From Phymatolithon calcareum (taxonomy: Eukaryota > Rhodophyta > Florideophyceae > Hapalidiales), in the NCBI GenBank assembly GCA_977006965.1, contig OZ345353.1, forward strand, positions 3,410,001-3,474,000: 64,000 nt of DNA, written 5' to 3'. Position numbers and translations under genes: made by a program. This document shows, piece by piece, positions 1 to 11,329 of the stretch (the first letter of the stretch is position 1; each line of letters begins with the position of its first letter). Under the pieces are notes generated by a model. That model ran no database searches. It was not told the origin of the DNA and saw only the letters and a list, made by a program, of their open reading frames with translations.

Positions 1-61
1 CAACGCGAAGCCTTGGTACGTTGGAAATCCGTATTCCACATGACAAAGATGGGTTGATTCA

Positions 62-820
62 TTGTGCATCGATGTTGTCCCGCTCAATATTCCGTTACTG
101 CTGGAACTCGACTTTTTGAAGGAGTTCAATCTCGACGTTGATCCTGTCTCGCATGAGCTTCGCTCCACAACCTCAGGCTGGTCACTTCCTCTTGTTCACA
201 AGCATGGTCACCTCTACCACGAATGGTCCTGGGCAGATACTTTATACACACGCTCTGAACTCAGAAAGCTGCATTACCATTTCTTCCACCCGTCCGCACG
301 CAAACTGTTCTCCCTCATTACCCGCTCATCCCCAGCAAACCTTCCTGCGGATACTCCTCGTATCTTCGAGGACATATCTAAGTCATGCGGAACATGCCAA
401 ACCTTCAGCCCGAAACCTCTTCTCTTCCGCGTTGCGATGCCCGATGAGAATATAATCTTCAACCAAGAGGTCGCCGTTGACCTAATTTTCATCGAAGGAA
501 AGGCACTACTCCATGTCGTGGAAATTGCTACAGGCTTTGGAAACTCCGAGTTCCTATCGGACGGGCAGTCCGTAGATCAAGTGTGGCGTTCATTCGTTAA
601 GTGCTGGTCGACAATATACCCTGGTTATCCAAATAAGCTCCGCGGGGACTAAGGTTCCGTCTTCACTTCCGTCCGATGGAAAAAGTTGACAGATATGTCT
701 GGAATAGCCTTGCAACTCAGTGGCGTCGAAAGCCACAACTCTACTTGGCTGGGAGAGCGATACCATGCTCCCCGTAGCGCATCTTTACAAAGATCCGCCA
801 CGATGTCCCAACTGTCGATC
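62..820 (+). pseudogene. Copia integrase, interrupted
   Basis: The open part (62-652) carries the integrase zinc-binding module: histidines around residues 71-76 (HYHFFHPS) and a CGTC pair at residues 109-112. The core follows with VDLIF around residue 140, containing the first catalytic Asp. The frame ends in LRGD followed by a TAA at 650-652. Translation past the TAA in the same frame continues as GSVFTS and then GERYHAP, as expected after the second catalytic Asp of Copia integrases. The TAA therefore looks like a nonsense change of a Gln codon. A frame change follows near 770. Confidence 0.85.
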
Positions 821-825
821 CCATC

Positions 826-1675
826 ATGGCCCTACGCCTTGCACAGAAGGCAATGAGTGACACAATGGGCCCTAACGGCCTCGTACCTACCCTGCTCGTG
901 TTCGGAATTCTTCCCCGATTTCCCGTCGCCAACCCACAGCTGCCTGACCAGGTCGACCGTATGCGAGTACTGGAGATCGCGCGTCTTGAAATGCAAACCG
1001 TGACTGCCGAACTGCGCATTCGTCAGGCCCTTCGCTCTCGCGTCCCCCGCCAACTCCGTGCTAAATGTTGGACACGTTGTGCGTGTGTATCGTGAATCCG
1101 ACAAGCATTACACAGGCCCTTTCCGGGTCGTTGATGTCCAAGGGACACAGTTATTCATTGACCGCAATGGCAAGCGTGTGCAGCACCAAATTTCGCAGGT
1201 AACTCTCGAGCTAGCATTCACTGGCGAACAGCAGTTATCAGACCTACGCAAAATTCTGGCACCCTTTACATCGACTGAGCAGGACTTCGCCAATCTCCGC
1301 CCCCACTCTCATCCGATTTTGAAAAAGATCGACGGACGCAGCACTCGTATTCCGGATACTCTGCACTGCGCTGTGCTCTTCACGGAGGTACTACAACCAT
1401 GGGACCCTCGTTCGACCTCACCCAACTTTAACGAGGCAAAGCGCAAGGAGATCCAAGGTCTCATTGACCGCAATGTCTGGACTGTTGTTCTGAAAGACGA
1501 AACACCGCCCGGAGCCAACATTCTAGGAAACCGTTTTGTCTTGACAATCAAGAATGTCGAGACTGATGAACCGGTTTTTAAAGCGTGCAAGGTCACGAGG
1601 ACATGGAAAAGGACAACCTTGTCCATCATTCGCCGACACTGCAGCAGAGCAGTATTCGCTTGGTCGCCGCCTTAG
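826..1675 (+). pseudogene. Copia integrase C-terminal region and start of reverse transcriptase, frameshifted
   Basis: Frame 826-1095 (motif AMSDTMGPNG) overlaps in another frame with 1058-1675, which has the GPFRVVDVQG segment typical of the Copia integrase C-terminal region. The latter then enters the RT N-terminal region (EIQGLIDRNVW). The protein sense moves to a third frame near 1585. These are consecutive pieces of one polyprotein separated by single-base indels, not separate genes. Confidence 0.8.
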
Positions 1676-2150
1676 CTGCAATCTTTGGTTTCCGTATGTG
1701 GACGCATGACGTGAGCCAGGCGTATCTGCAAAGTGCCGACAAGTTGATGCGCGACGTCTACGTTAAGCCTTTGAAGGAATTCAACCTTCCTCCAGACTTT
1801 CTGCTGAAGCTACTAAAGCCACTGTATGGTTTACCTGATGCCGGCGACTATTGGCATGTCACTTTTTGCTTCACACTTAACCGCCGACCTTGGAATAAAG
1901 CACGCCGTCTGCGATATGTCCGTGTTCGTGAAGCATGTTAAGGACCGTCTTCTTGGACTAACAGGAACATATGTGGACGATACTATACTCGCAGGAGATA
2001 GCACCTTCCGCGCTCTCTCTGGTCAAACCCTGGACAAAGTCGAATCTCTTGAACCCGTCATGGAATGATTTGTATTCGCTGGGATACAGATCGAAAACCT
2101 CCACAATGGCTTTCTCATGTACCAAAAGGCACAGGCCGACCGCTTGCAAG
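1585..2150 (+). pseudogene. Copia reverse transcriptase, frameshifted
   Basis: The first piece (1585-1941) contains DVSQAYLQS and [13 protein letters not shown], both diagnostic of Copia RT. The reading shifts into 1826-2068, which holds GTYVDDTILAGD, the catalytic YVDD box. A third frame after 2068 reads on as FAGIQIENL. All catalytic motifs are recognisable but lie in different frames, so the enzyme is dead. Confidence 0.87.
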
Positions 2151-2454
2151 TTCTACCACTCGAAGCTACTTTTCATGACTTCAAGTTGAGGCTGATGCAT
2201 ATTGCGTGGCTCACGTACACACGTCCGTACGTTTGATGTTCGGTTGCCCAGCTTGCCCAAGTTACCATACCAAGGTTCTGCTCCGACTCTGTATGTGCAG
2301 TGAACAAGGCTGTGCGCTGTGTGAAGAAGGACCCGAAAGGTGGTAACAGACACCAGAAGCTCGACATGGACACGCTACATCTGCGCGTGTATTCGCATGG
2401 ATCGTTTGCGAACAACGCCGACTCCTATAGCTAGCTTGGCTACATCGTTCTTCC

Positions 2455-2740
2455 TTGCAATGGCAGCGGAAAGTGCAACATTCTGCACTACCGTTCATTC
2501 AGGAGCAAGCGCGTAGTACGATCAGTGCTGGGTGCGGAAGTATATGCCTTCGTGGACGCATTCGACTGCGCCTATCTCACCAAAATCGACTTAGAGCGCA
2601 TTCTGCGAAAGACCGTGCCGCTGATGATGCTCACCGATTTGAAGTCGCTGTTCGACGTGATCATCAAGGATAGCTACACTACTGAAAGACGTTTCATGAT
2701 TTATTTCGAAGCCGCGCGCGAGGCGTACCCTGGTTGACTA
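2455..2740 (+). pseudogene. Copia RNase H, C-terminal end of pol
   Basis: ORF 2525-2737 reads LGAEVYAFVDAFDCAY, TDLKSLFDV and SYTTERRFM, the usual end of Copia RNase H. The Asp expected before SKSLFDV is present (TDLKSLFD). The frame ends at a TGA right after EAYPG instead of running on to the usual DALTK-like end. Confidence 0.82.
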
Positions 2741-2799
2741 CCGATTCTTCACCGCGTTCTACGTTTCGCGGTTCACCACCTCCACGCGATTCTTCTCAC

Positions 2800-3120
2800 A
2801 GATTCACGACAGATTCGCATCCCGTTTGCTATTTATGCGTTCCGACATGACTTCAGTGAGCTCGGTTTTCCACTCGCAGACAAGCACAAGCAGGAAAGCG
2901 CAATACGTCTACACATCACGCCTCACGGCTTGACGCGCGCGCCGCGCGGTGCGTCCAACGCAACCCACCGCCGCGACAGAGCGCGGCCAGTACATCCGAC
3001 TTCACCCAAGTGCCGTACCTCTGCGCGGCCAGCACATCACTAAAAGATACAATCGAGTCCATAACGAAGATTAAGCAAATGCTGCGCACTACAACCGGCT
3101 TGCGCACCCACGAGCACTGA
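2800..3120 (+). repeat. Copia 3' tail, second copy at 46349-46618
   Basis: From the CAGATTCGCATCCCGTTTGC motif near 2811 to about 3085 the sequence aligns by eye with 46349-46618, including the shared GCGTCCAACGCAACCCACC motif. It directly follows the Copia RNase H and is probably the untranslated 3' end of that family or the beginning of its LTR. I could not define LTR ends. Confidence 0.6.
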
Positions 3121-4190
3121 CTATATTTCAAGATGTTCGTTCAGCTCTTTTCTTGTGTCTCTCTCGGTCTCTTTATGCTGTCTCGTCACTTGGCAGTTCT
3201 TGAAGCCACGGCTGCACCATGTTGTCCGCGACGCGTACGTAATTCTAATGCTTTTAAGGCCTAAAAAGCGTACTCGAAAGTTGTAAAGGTGGCACACGAT
3301 GAACAGCAGGCGGTATCTTGCGTATGCGTCTGCAGGTGGCGGCGATGACATAGGCTTGAACGATCCCTTGACCGATTGAACACCCCATTAGGCGGATTGC
3401 CTTTCGCTCGGCAGAATGCCTTCGAGAAAGGGCGACGGTACGCAGGCTCTCGTATTGTATCATTTTTGTTCTCCTTTCATGGAGAGAGAAATTAAAAGTT
3501 TTCCGTTAGGTTTTTGCAACCATGAAAATGAAATCTGGATTTCAATATTTTACGAGGGGTGGACGGCGGTCTGTAATTCTAATGTCCATGCATATTATAC
3601 CGTTTTGCACATTAGCTACATTCATGCACTTTTATGAATTGTCATGCATGTTTACGACAATTCTTGATCTTCGAATTGAGGGTGCATATGATTGAAACAG
3701 CAATGCATTCGAACAGTACCGTAAAGCATGACAACAACCGCACGTGTATTGGATGCATTTATCTCGAGCAAGCTCTGCGAGACAACAAGTCCCGAAGCTC
3801 CGTGTGGTGCCACGGTGTGGAACACGGAACATCATGTATGTGGCCCAGGTATTTGCACTTTTTCGTGTGCTCGTAACAATGCAGCGTATCACAGAGAAAA
3901 AATTTCCAAAACTGCGCTTCTTACCGAAAGCTCGATATTTTCTATTTTACTAAAGAGACCCAAAAACGAGATTTCCCGCACCTCCCAGTAATATAGCGCG
4001 CCATAATAGCAAGTTGCCCTAATATATTCACTACGTTTTGATTTGCCATCATTTGTGAAATTGTTTTGCCCTAAAAAGCTCAAAAGATCATTGCGCGAGG
4101 CTAAAACTTTCCAGCCAGTTTTTGATAGTCGCAAATCCGACTCAAATTTTTTTTCGCGCTAACTTCTCGTCTAAGCAAATGACTTAAAGT
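3121..4190. other. Unassigned intergenic sequence
   Basis: About 1.07 kb in which I see no convincing gene. Several 60-90 codon ORFs lie on both strands but overlap each other and carry no recognisable motif. AT content is higher than in the Copia remnant to the left. Confidence 0.5.
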
Positions 4191-4720
4191 CAGAATTGTT
4201 CACTCATGCTTGCACTAAATAGATATATGATGGCTATTCTCTTTTTCGCAGCACAGATTCCCGCTCAGGGCCGATGAACAAATGTTTCCCAACCGGGAAA
4301 ATAATAAATATAGAAAAGGTGAAAGATGCCATGTCAAGAAGAATTCGTGCTCTTGTGAAGCGATACTCATCATGCAGTAAAACGACAAAAGTGGAGGCAT
4401 TCTATGGGACAAGTTGGAGTTCCCATTCTAACATTCGTTCATCGGTCGTCATCCAACCAACAGTCCCCAGTTAGTTTTCATATCCATCGATTAAAGGTCT
4501 GTCAAATATTACGTGCGAAAGATGTAGCAATCTACGTCATAGCATGCGGTCGCGTAAGGAAACTGTCTAGCGCGAGCGGTCCTTTTGCATTTCATTTAGC
4601 CAGTAAATAAATTTACTTTCTTACCCTAAAATAGCAGTGTCATAACACCACAGGTGCTTCTCGGTCATTTTAGTTATACGGCTCACCTCGTTGTCATTTT
4701 AGTAACTTCCTTAAAAGCTC
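4190..4720. repeat. Diverged relic of the cassette tail (related to 35670-35700 and 63240-63390)
   Basis: The GGGCCGATGAAC motif at 4269 matches the end of the first cassette at 35687. The stretch 4585-4680, with TAACACCACAGGTG then TTCTCGGTCATTTTA, matches 63250-63375 with scattered changes. It looks like an old tail of the cassette found complete further right. No open frame is worth calling. Confidence 0.5.
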
Positions 4721-5150
4721 ATCCTACTGTATTCAGGTCTTTCCAAAAGCGAACACCATATTTTGATAACGCACATTGGACAGTCGGCAGCGTTCATTTC
4801 GCACGAACTGCGGATCAAGCCGATTGCTCTTCGCCCAATATTGACAACATATAAGTTTTAGTATCCGTCCACTTTCTTAGTTATTGTGCCGTCCAACGCC
4901 ACTATCATACTCTTCATTTCCTACAAGACTAGCTCCCTTCAAATTTTCATTACAGCTCGAATTTACAGCAGGTCTTTACAGATAGCATTACAGTCATTAC
5001 AGTACTATAGGTTTCGATGCGTACTTACACCATGAAGGATACCCAAGGGCAAACCCTAGAACCTCTGCTTTACAGCTGACAGGTGCTTACATAGCTTACC
5101 CGTGCTTACAATTTCTTACACTGTAAGCACCAGGGATTCTGGGTATCTCT
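4721..5150. other. Intergenic; CTTAC-rich stretch 5030-5130
   Basis: No gene seen. Between about 5030 and 5130 the pentamer CTTAC recurs about six times at irregular spacing just ahead of the 5155 ORF. The pentamers are not in a regular tandem array. TATCTCTCAG at about 5144-5153 would make a plausible 3' splice site for an exon starting there. Confidence 0.35.
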
Positions 5151-5154
5151 CAGT

Positions 5155-5481
5155 TTGCTGTACAGCGTCTGCAATTATGAACGACGGTACTATTCAGCTT
5201 TTGTTACTTACAAGGCTGATGTACATGTTCCAGCTCTCACAGGGGAGCTGTTTTCTAGGGAATGGAAAAAGCATGCGCGGAAGGAAATAGCGCTCAATCC
5301 ACGAACAAAGTCGGGCTTTCAGTTGCTACCTCAAGAAGCTGATTTCCAGCGTGTTTATCGACGAGCAATTACTTGGAATTGGTTCCAGTATTGGGGAATG
5401 CTCGATAATGTGCAATTAGCTGTTGTTCCATGTGGTATTGAGTTCGGCTTCAAGGGCGGATTTCCGCTCCTTGTAACATAA
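5155..5481 (+). CDS. Hypothetical protein or exon, 108 codons
   Basis: I do not recognise it. The product is mixed alpha/beta in character, with an aromatic-rich stretch (ITWNWFQYWGM around residues 71-81) and a C-terminal half rich in Val, Gly and Phe. A possible splice acceptor (TATCTCTCAG) lies immediately upstream, so this may be a terminal exon and not a whole gene. It sits in one of the few parts of the left 20 kb with no visible transposon. No second copy was noticed in the window. It could be a chance ORF. Confidence 0.35.
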   Translation: MLYSVCNYERRYYSAFVTYKADVHVPALTGELFSREWKKHARKEIALNPRTKSGFQLLPQEADFQRVYRRAITWNWFQYWGMLDNVQLAVVPCGIEFGFKGGFPLLVT

Positions 5482-5487
5482 AACGAC

Positions 5488-5598
5488 ATGAAAGAACGAA
5501 ATGCTACAATTAAGGTATTAAAACCACCGCAATGCTCCTGCGGAAAAACGGGAGGTGGCGACTGCTGCACGTCCTCATCCCGATGCTCCTGTGTTTAG
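5488..5598 (+). CDS. Candidate small cysteine-rich peptide, 36 residues
   Basis: An ATG at 5488 opens a 36-codon frame ending in TAG at 5596-5598. Six cysteines fall in the last third, in the order C-x-C, CC, C-x-C (motifs CSC, DCC, RCSC), with Gly, Lys and Ser between and no aromatic residues in that part. This is the composition of metallothioneins and other small metal-thiolate peptides; no named family is implied. It starts seven bases after the stop of the 5155 ORF and overlaps the 5532 ORF in another frame, so at most one of the two overlapping frames is likely real. Confidence 0.3.
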   Translation: MKERNATIKVLKPPQCSCGKTGGGDCCTSSSRCSCV

Positions 5599-5837
5599 CG
5601 GCATGGAAATGCGGATCGAGGTGCAAATGCCCCTCCGAGCGCTGCGTGAATCAGCATCAGACAGTTGAAAATCTAGAACATATTCCTTCCAGCAATTACG
5701 CTCCTCTGGAGCGCGAAACATTCTCCACTGCGAGTTCTACGGATAGCGAAATCACTGAGAGCACTGTACTGCCGTGCAGTACAGATAGAGAAAATATAAT
5801 CGACGAAATTCACAGCAACGATGAGCTTTCAGAGTAA
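5532..5837 (+). CDS. Hypothetical small protein with possible signal peptide, 101 residues
   Basis: ATG at 5532. Residues 1-10 are basic, followed by a hydrophobic core (HVLIPMLLCLAAW, about residues 13-25), resembling a secretory signal or an N-terminal membrane anchor. A cysteine cluster (CGSRCKC, CPSERC-like spacing) follows, then a Ser/Thr/Glu-rich acidic tail. No family recognised. It overlaps the cysteine-rich frame 5488-5598, so the two are alternatives. Confidence 0.3.
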   Translation: MLLRKNGRWRLLHVLIPMLLCLAAWKCGSRCKCPSERCVNQHQTVENLEHIPSSNYAPLERETFSTASSTDSEITESTVLPCSTDRENIIDEIHSNDELSE

Positions 5838-8220
5838 AAGACCCTCGAAAAAATTCATCAAGAGAGCATTCTTTTTTCCTGAATAGGAAAACATTTGGGC
5901 GAGAGTAAAAATAAATCGCCTTGCGCTACTGGACGTAAAAGGAAAGCTCTTGGCTTGCATACCGGTCGCGCGAGCCTAAACCGAGAGAAACCACAAAATA
6001 AACGACCACACTGCAGCCTCTAAACGTTACCAATTAACTGTATATTTATCCAGCGCGCATTGCGCAAGTGTACGATGCCGCACTGCCATGAAGCTGATTC
6101 AGACCCAAGAGCGAAATATCCACCTTCATGGTCCATTTTTAAAACAATGCCAATGAAAGAGGAGACCGAAAAGATAGCCGTATATCATTCTATTGACAAT
6201 ACCAAACGCGATATCACCAAAATGCAAAATAGAACCGACTACCACCCCACAACACGAGACGGAATATAGACTATGGACGATGATATGTTCAAAGTTATCG
6301 AGCAGTGTTAGAACAGAGTAATTATCGAGATCAGAAGAAACTGTTTGCAGAGTAATTAGCCCGTCACTGGTAGCGTTGCTGTATCCCGTCGTATAGTTCT
6401 AACTCTTTAGGCCAGAAATTTTGGAGTTATGGGACCGAAAACATCACCATTCCTGTTCAAGAGAAAAGGGTTATTTTCGCGGTTCCCAGTTTTCAGTTGA
6501 GTCCAATCGGGTGCCACCATTGATTGCCATATTTGGATCTGGAATTGTCAAAACGTGCCAGAAAGAAGATAAATGACCGCTTTCGGGGCGAGAGAGCGCT
6601 CGACAATAACCGCGTTTAAGAGTTTCCGCTGCCCCACACCGCCTCTTTCAACATGTACATGGCCGTGAAAAACGATAAGTTCCCGGGAGCGATGTGCGCG
6701 ACCAGTCTTCACAAGAGCCGTAATATGACTGCGCGAATGTGATTTGCGCGGAGAAAAAGTAAACGTACATTTTCTGGCCTTCCATCGGAAGGCGAAGTGT
6801 GTACAGCTACTGTTGAAAACCAGGGCGCACCGTCCAACACCATGCAATACCTTCTCTCATTCAGCCTCCGCCATTTTTCTGTCCAGAATCCGACTGTGGA
6901 GACAATGATCAGAAAGAAAGGCGGTTGTAACAAATGATAGGCTGCACTAAACACTGTCGCCCATATGGAGCAGGCACGCGGTGCTCATTTAGGGCAAAGC
7001 CTACCCTGTGGACCAAACGGGGAACATTTAAGTCCGCATGGACCCTATTTCGATCTATATCGGAAAAATTTTAGCCCCGATGGCTTACCGCCCCGACGAC
7101 GACGCCGAACATAGTCCTCACTTCAACTACGCCTTCTCGGTGCTTCTCGAGGCAGGCTTTTCATTGTTCAGGCGACCAATTCATTAGTTTTTTTGCTCAT
7201 TGGGTAGATTGGGTCATCCTGCGCAATCGTACAAGGCTCTTCGGGAGGTTCGGAGCTGTTTATTACGCTGTGAGCGAATTAGTGTCCATCGCCGGCAAAA
7301 ACCGGCTATATGCGCTTCTCTTTGAGCTTTTAGTCCAAAACAGGTGTTATGATAACTATCGACCTGCTTCGAATTCCGGGTAGATCCTAGTCTGTTTTGA
7401 AGATTAGTGTTTTACTTTCAATCCGCTCGCTGTTTCTAAATCTAAACTTAATCCTATTCGTTCTTTCATCCCTTTTTTCAGACCGACGTGTAGTGACTTG
7501 TCGTTTATACGAAGCCTCTCAGTAACTATATACAAAACGGTGTGGAAGATGTACCGGATTGGACGGAATGCCGGATCAGTCTGTCTGAATTGACGTTTCT
7601 GTACTTATCTTCGGATTGATTTGTCATTCCGACCATATATATGCACGACAGCTCCCATAATTAGAATCAGAATAGATTGCGAGTCGAACTACACCCTCAA
7701 AGGGCTGGTGACTCAAAGACGAAATTGTGACAGTTCGCTAGAGCTCAATTTTTGAATGTAATACGTGATAGTAAAGTGAGAAGCCTAGATGAGCGAGCAA
7801 GGTGCACTCCGGACGAAGTACATTTCTAACGACGCCCGAGCAAAGACCATCCGCCTGTAGTCTAAGGTAGTAGCTTGAAGCCTCAAGCTATCGTGCTCGA
7901 CTGGAGGTACGATGCCTACGTTGGGCAAGGAATGACACTTCTGAACGCATTGATAACACTGTGTGGTACGAAAAGGTAAAGCCGACTAGGAAAAGCCTCC
8001 GAGGGAATAAAGAGTAGATCCTTTGACTTAGCTTTCAGGCTGGGATTTTTCTCTGTCCTTGTTGAGGTAAAGAGGGTTGGCATACGCTAATTGTGAGATG
8101 ACGTTAGTAATTGGGCGATAAAAACCACTCCAATTGGTCCAAGTTATGTTAGAAGCCGAATTAAATCTGGAGCAGATCAGCTATTCGTAAATACTCTCAA
8201 GTATGCGCTCCAGATTAATC
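5838..8220. other. Unassigned intergenic sequence
   Basis: About 2.4 kb without a convincing gene. ORFs of 70-100 codons at 6060-6269, 6548-6847 (minus) and 6709-6954 (minus) show no motif and no second copy. No terminal repeats or protein relics seen. Confidence 0.5.
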
Positions 8221-9479
8221 TACCTATCATTTATGAAACTAGCATTCTAATCAGCTATCTTCCGGTATCTTGTATTTTTTTGAATTCATGTGTGTAAATC
8301 GATCGTAATAATTCACTTATAGGTGAGAAATGAACCCCAATGATGCAAGCGTGACCTTTTCGCACGTCATTTTTATTAACCGAAAGAATCAGCACAGGAA
8401 AGCAATGTATATGTACCAGGATTGTACAAATCTCAACGTATGTGCAATCAAGCATCATTGCTTGCCGTCTTACGGCCTCTTCTTAGCCAGTTGCACACTA
8501 ATTGTTCATTAGTATCCCAGACATGCTAGTCCTGGATTCCCTCTTTCACTGCGAAGTAACTATTTTCCCGAAGAGATGCATCAGTAGACAGTTCGGTAGA
8601 TATATATATCTTCCCTCTATTCGAGAGAGAGATCGAAAGAACAAAAGCGTAACAGAGTATGAAGTAAACTCAACTTGCAAAATTCGTTTTGCTCCTAACG
8701 GTTGGTAGATCAAAACTCATTCCGCGTTCCGACGACTGACCGTTTTGCTCGTTTCTTCCGCGTTCGTTACAATCATGCTCGGGTGATTTTGTGTTCCTTA
8801 CCCTTCCTCTGAAGTATCTCGCAACTGACCAAAACTATAGAGGGGTTTCCTCTCTTTTCGCGCCAACGATGCGTTGTAGGGACTTTAGTCGCGGGACACC
8901 TCAACAGTCGATAAGAACGGACAAAATATTAGAAAGCTCTGATTTTTTAGCTCAACGCCACCGTGCGTGCAAAATGATCTCCAGTAAGTACAAAAGGATT
9001 GGACTGGAAAAGTTGTATCTATCCTGCCACGTTAGTTAGCTATCGACCCTAAAAAACCTCTTTACAAGAAGTGTGGGCAGCCGCGATCGTAAGGAGTCTC
9101 GGACGATCGACACTTGAGCCCCCAAGACTGATCCTGCACTCGTCCATTCAGTTTGAAACTTGTTGATACATTGGTTAAACATCAATTTCACCTCTGAGGT
9201 TACTGGTGACATATCTGTAGTCTAGGACACAAGGTTGCTTGTTTCATTCAAAGTTAGAGTAACGAAAAGAATCCTGTGGTCAGGAGTGTTGTTCATTTGG
9301 TTTTGTTTTCGATGTCTGTAGACTCTATTTACAGCGTAGCCAGCTTTTCTTGAGCTGCGGCACAACAGAGTGGTCTCATAGACCTGCTCTACCAAGGCAG
9401 TCCGAATAAAGTTTGACAGAAATTATGTAGTCCTCGGCGTGGCACTACACGTGTAGTCCGAAAAAGCGACTGGTGCAAT

Positions 9480-9570
9480 TGTACGCAGTAGATCTGTCAT
9501 AATGGAAAGGGAAAAGTCCCGATATACCCTGAAAGGATCAATTAAGAACTGGACCGTAACTGAGATAGAT
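9480..9570 (+). pseudogene. R3 conserved short coding segment, copy 1
   Basis: The frame beginning MEREKSRYTLKGSIK near 9502 is matched by MEKEKARYSLKRSIRK in copy 2 at 47869, followed in both by an ID(T) motif. Copy 1 stops soon after. The similarity is clearer at protein than at DNA level in places, suggesting former coding sequence. Family unknown. Confidence 0.4.
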
Positions 9571-10041
9571 ACCCAGTAGAAATATCTCAGCCAGCCTACG
9601 TCGGAAAATTTTTGAAGGTGTACAAGGTAACAAACAATATAAGGTCAGTACATCATATTATCGAGCCGTATGGCAGAAAACGTGAACTAAATTTTGAGTG
9701 AAGATCTTCCTGGACATTTGGACGAAGCGGAACATTATTCAGGGCCTGCTGTGAAAAGTTTTTGAGAGAAGAAGATACACAGCTGAGAGTAACAAGTGCT
9801 GCGTTCAAGGTCTGGATTTTATAAGATCAGCATTTCAGGAGGGCCGCATTTGTGGACGGACATATTTTGGCAAGTGGTTAATAAACTGAGCACAGCAGGT
9901 CATGTATGAGAAGAGAAATTTTAGTTTTTCCAGGAAAAATTTATTGATTATGTCAAGCGATTAGTTCCCGAAATCCAGTTTTTCTCATGGAATCGGGCAC
10001 TGAGACTCAGATTAACGTTGCGAAAGTGGTCATGTCGGGAT

Positions 10042-10709
10042 AAGTATATCTAGAAATTAGGTGGGGTCTAGTCCGAGCTCATGATATTCTACGTAGACTA
10101 CAACGACGGCAATCCCTTGTTCGAGACACGCAATATTTATTGCGTTTATTGCAGTAGTATTCATTGGATTGATTTCGTGAGAGTTCTCTTCCGTGTTCAC
10201 TAGGAACACAAGTGTTTACACAGGTTGGGTGGCTAAATAAGCGTAACAGAAAAGATATAAAATCTTGATGGGAGTTTCACACTGAGAAGGAAACCAAAGC
10301 ATCGAGAAGAAAACTGAACCTAATCAAGAATTCTAGGACGAGCTAGTGCGGCAAATACTGAACTCCGGAGACGGTATGTTCCACTTGTCCTGGACAGAGC
10401 TATCGATTCATAGACTCTTTGGGCACTACAATCGTGGAACCGATTATCCTTCGAAGATCCTGCTTCTGGCTGTGAATCTAGGACGAAAATCGCTGATATT
10501 CAAGCCATCTCGACGTTTCAAAATCTTAGCTTCGCTTGTCATCAGGCTGATAATCGACTACGTCATCTCGCCGTCTGGAAAGTTTGGCTAAATCCATACC
10601 AGGTACTTCATTTACCAACAAGGCTGAACCAGATCACGTGCTGGTATATCCAACCAAGACGAGTTCGCCCGCCTGGAGGAAATTACATGAGTGCAAAGTG
10701 ATGAAGTAT
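10042..10709. mobile_element. ~0.66 kb insertion in R3 copy 1, flanked by AAGTAT
   Basis: Copy 2 reads straight through (CATGTCGGGACATGTAT then CGTTCTTGG, near 48402). Copy 1 has CATGTCGGGATAAGTAT at 10031-10047 and resumes after AAGTAT at 10704-10709. The AAGTAT direct repeat looks like a target-site duplication. The insert has no obvious inverted termini. It contains an 81-codon ORF (10346-10591) that I do not recognise. The class of element is unknown. Confidence 0.55.
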
Positions 10710-10915
10710 CGTTTTTAGAATGATTTTTACTGGAATGCTCTGTAATATCCTGTACTGATCTTCTTTCTATCTAGCGTGCGTACAGACGTTTCTAATCACT
10801 TTGAGAAACTTCGCAGGACAGCTTGCAGTGCAAAGTAACTGTAATTAGACGATGGTCTAATAATGGGAATTACTGGCGCGTAACCGCGTAACTATGAGTA
10901 GACGGTTCACACAGT

Positions 10916-11329
10916 ATGGCTCAATTACGTTTTACAGGGAAACCGCAACATCGACCAACGACCATAGCACAAAATAGTATGTGCAATGTCTTTGAAAGCC
11001 GGTGCCCATTACGCGAAGAATATCTGCATACTCTCAGTTTTACCGATTTAACTGAGCCAATATCTGCCCTGGACTTGCACGGTGCAGCCTCATTGAGCAG
11101 AACAACCGCACATCTGGTTCCGTTCGTTCCCCTTATGGATATCTTGAGGCAGGGATCGCGAATTGTAACGTTCAAGAATGATAGGGGCCTACATGTTCCT
11201 CTTTGTGTCAAACGGACGGTTCAATCGACATCCATCCGTCTTCTAAGCTCTGAGAGATCCTGCTCTTCAAGGAATCACACTGTCGGTAAAGTGTTGAATA
11301 TGTTTCTAGATTTGGCCGAAATCCATTGA
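10916..11329 (+). CDS. Conserved R3 ORF, 137 codons, unknown
   Basis: Starts at an ATG. The second half is matched in R3 copy 2 at 48758-48973 over DILRQGSR/EILRQGSR, TFKND, LHVP and TVQSTSIRLLS, so the frame survived in two diverged copies. A DLHGAAS-type motif vaguely recalls a retroviral-type protease, but the match is too weak to call. It lies upstream of the alpha-mannosidase remains on the same strand and could be part of the same former gene. Probably non-functional today. Confidence 0.4.
   Translation: MAQLRFTGKPQHRPTTIAQNSMCNVFESRCPLREEYLHTLSFTDLTEPISALDLHGAASLSRTTAHLVPFVPLMDILRQGSRIVTFKNDRGLHVPLCVKRTVQSTSIRLLSSERSCSSRNHTVGKVLNMFLDLAEIH

Larger units (their letters stand above)
1..2740 (+). 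mobile_element. Ty1/copia retrotransposon, decayed pol region (5' end outside window)
   Basis: Translated + strand pieces give the Copia pol order: GAG-pre-integrase zinc finger, integrase core, integrase C-terminal segment, reverse transcriptase with YVDD, then RNase H ending in the SYTTERRFM motif. The reading frame is broken several times (stop at 650-652, frame changes near 770, 1585 and 1900-1960, and again after 2068), so the copy cannot encode a polyprotein. The element enters from the left edge, so gag, protease and the 5' LTR are not visible, and I could not identify a 3' LTR. The class assignment is secure; exact limits are not. Confidence 0.88.

Noticed and set aside
10916-11329. 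Copia-type protease (DLHGAAS resembling a DSGA motif)
   Set aside because: Only one weak motif, no other Copia domain adjacent in the right order; kept as an unknown R3 ORF.
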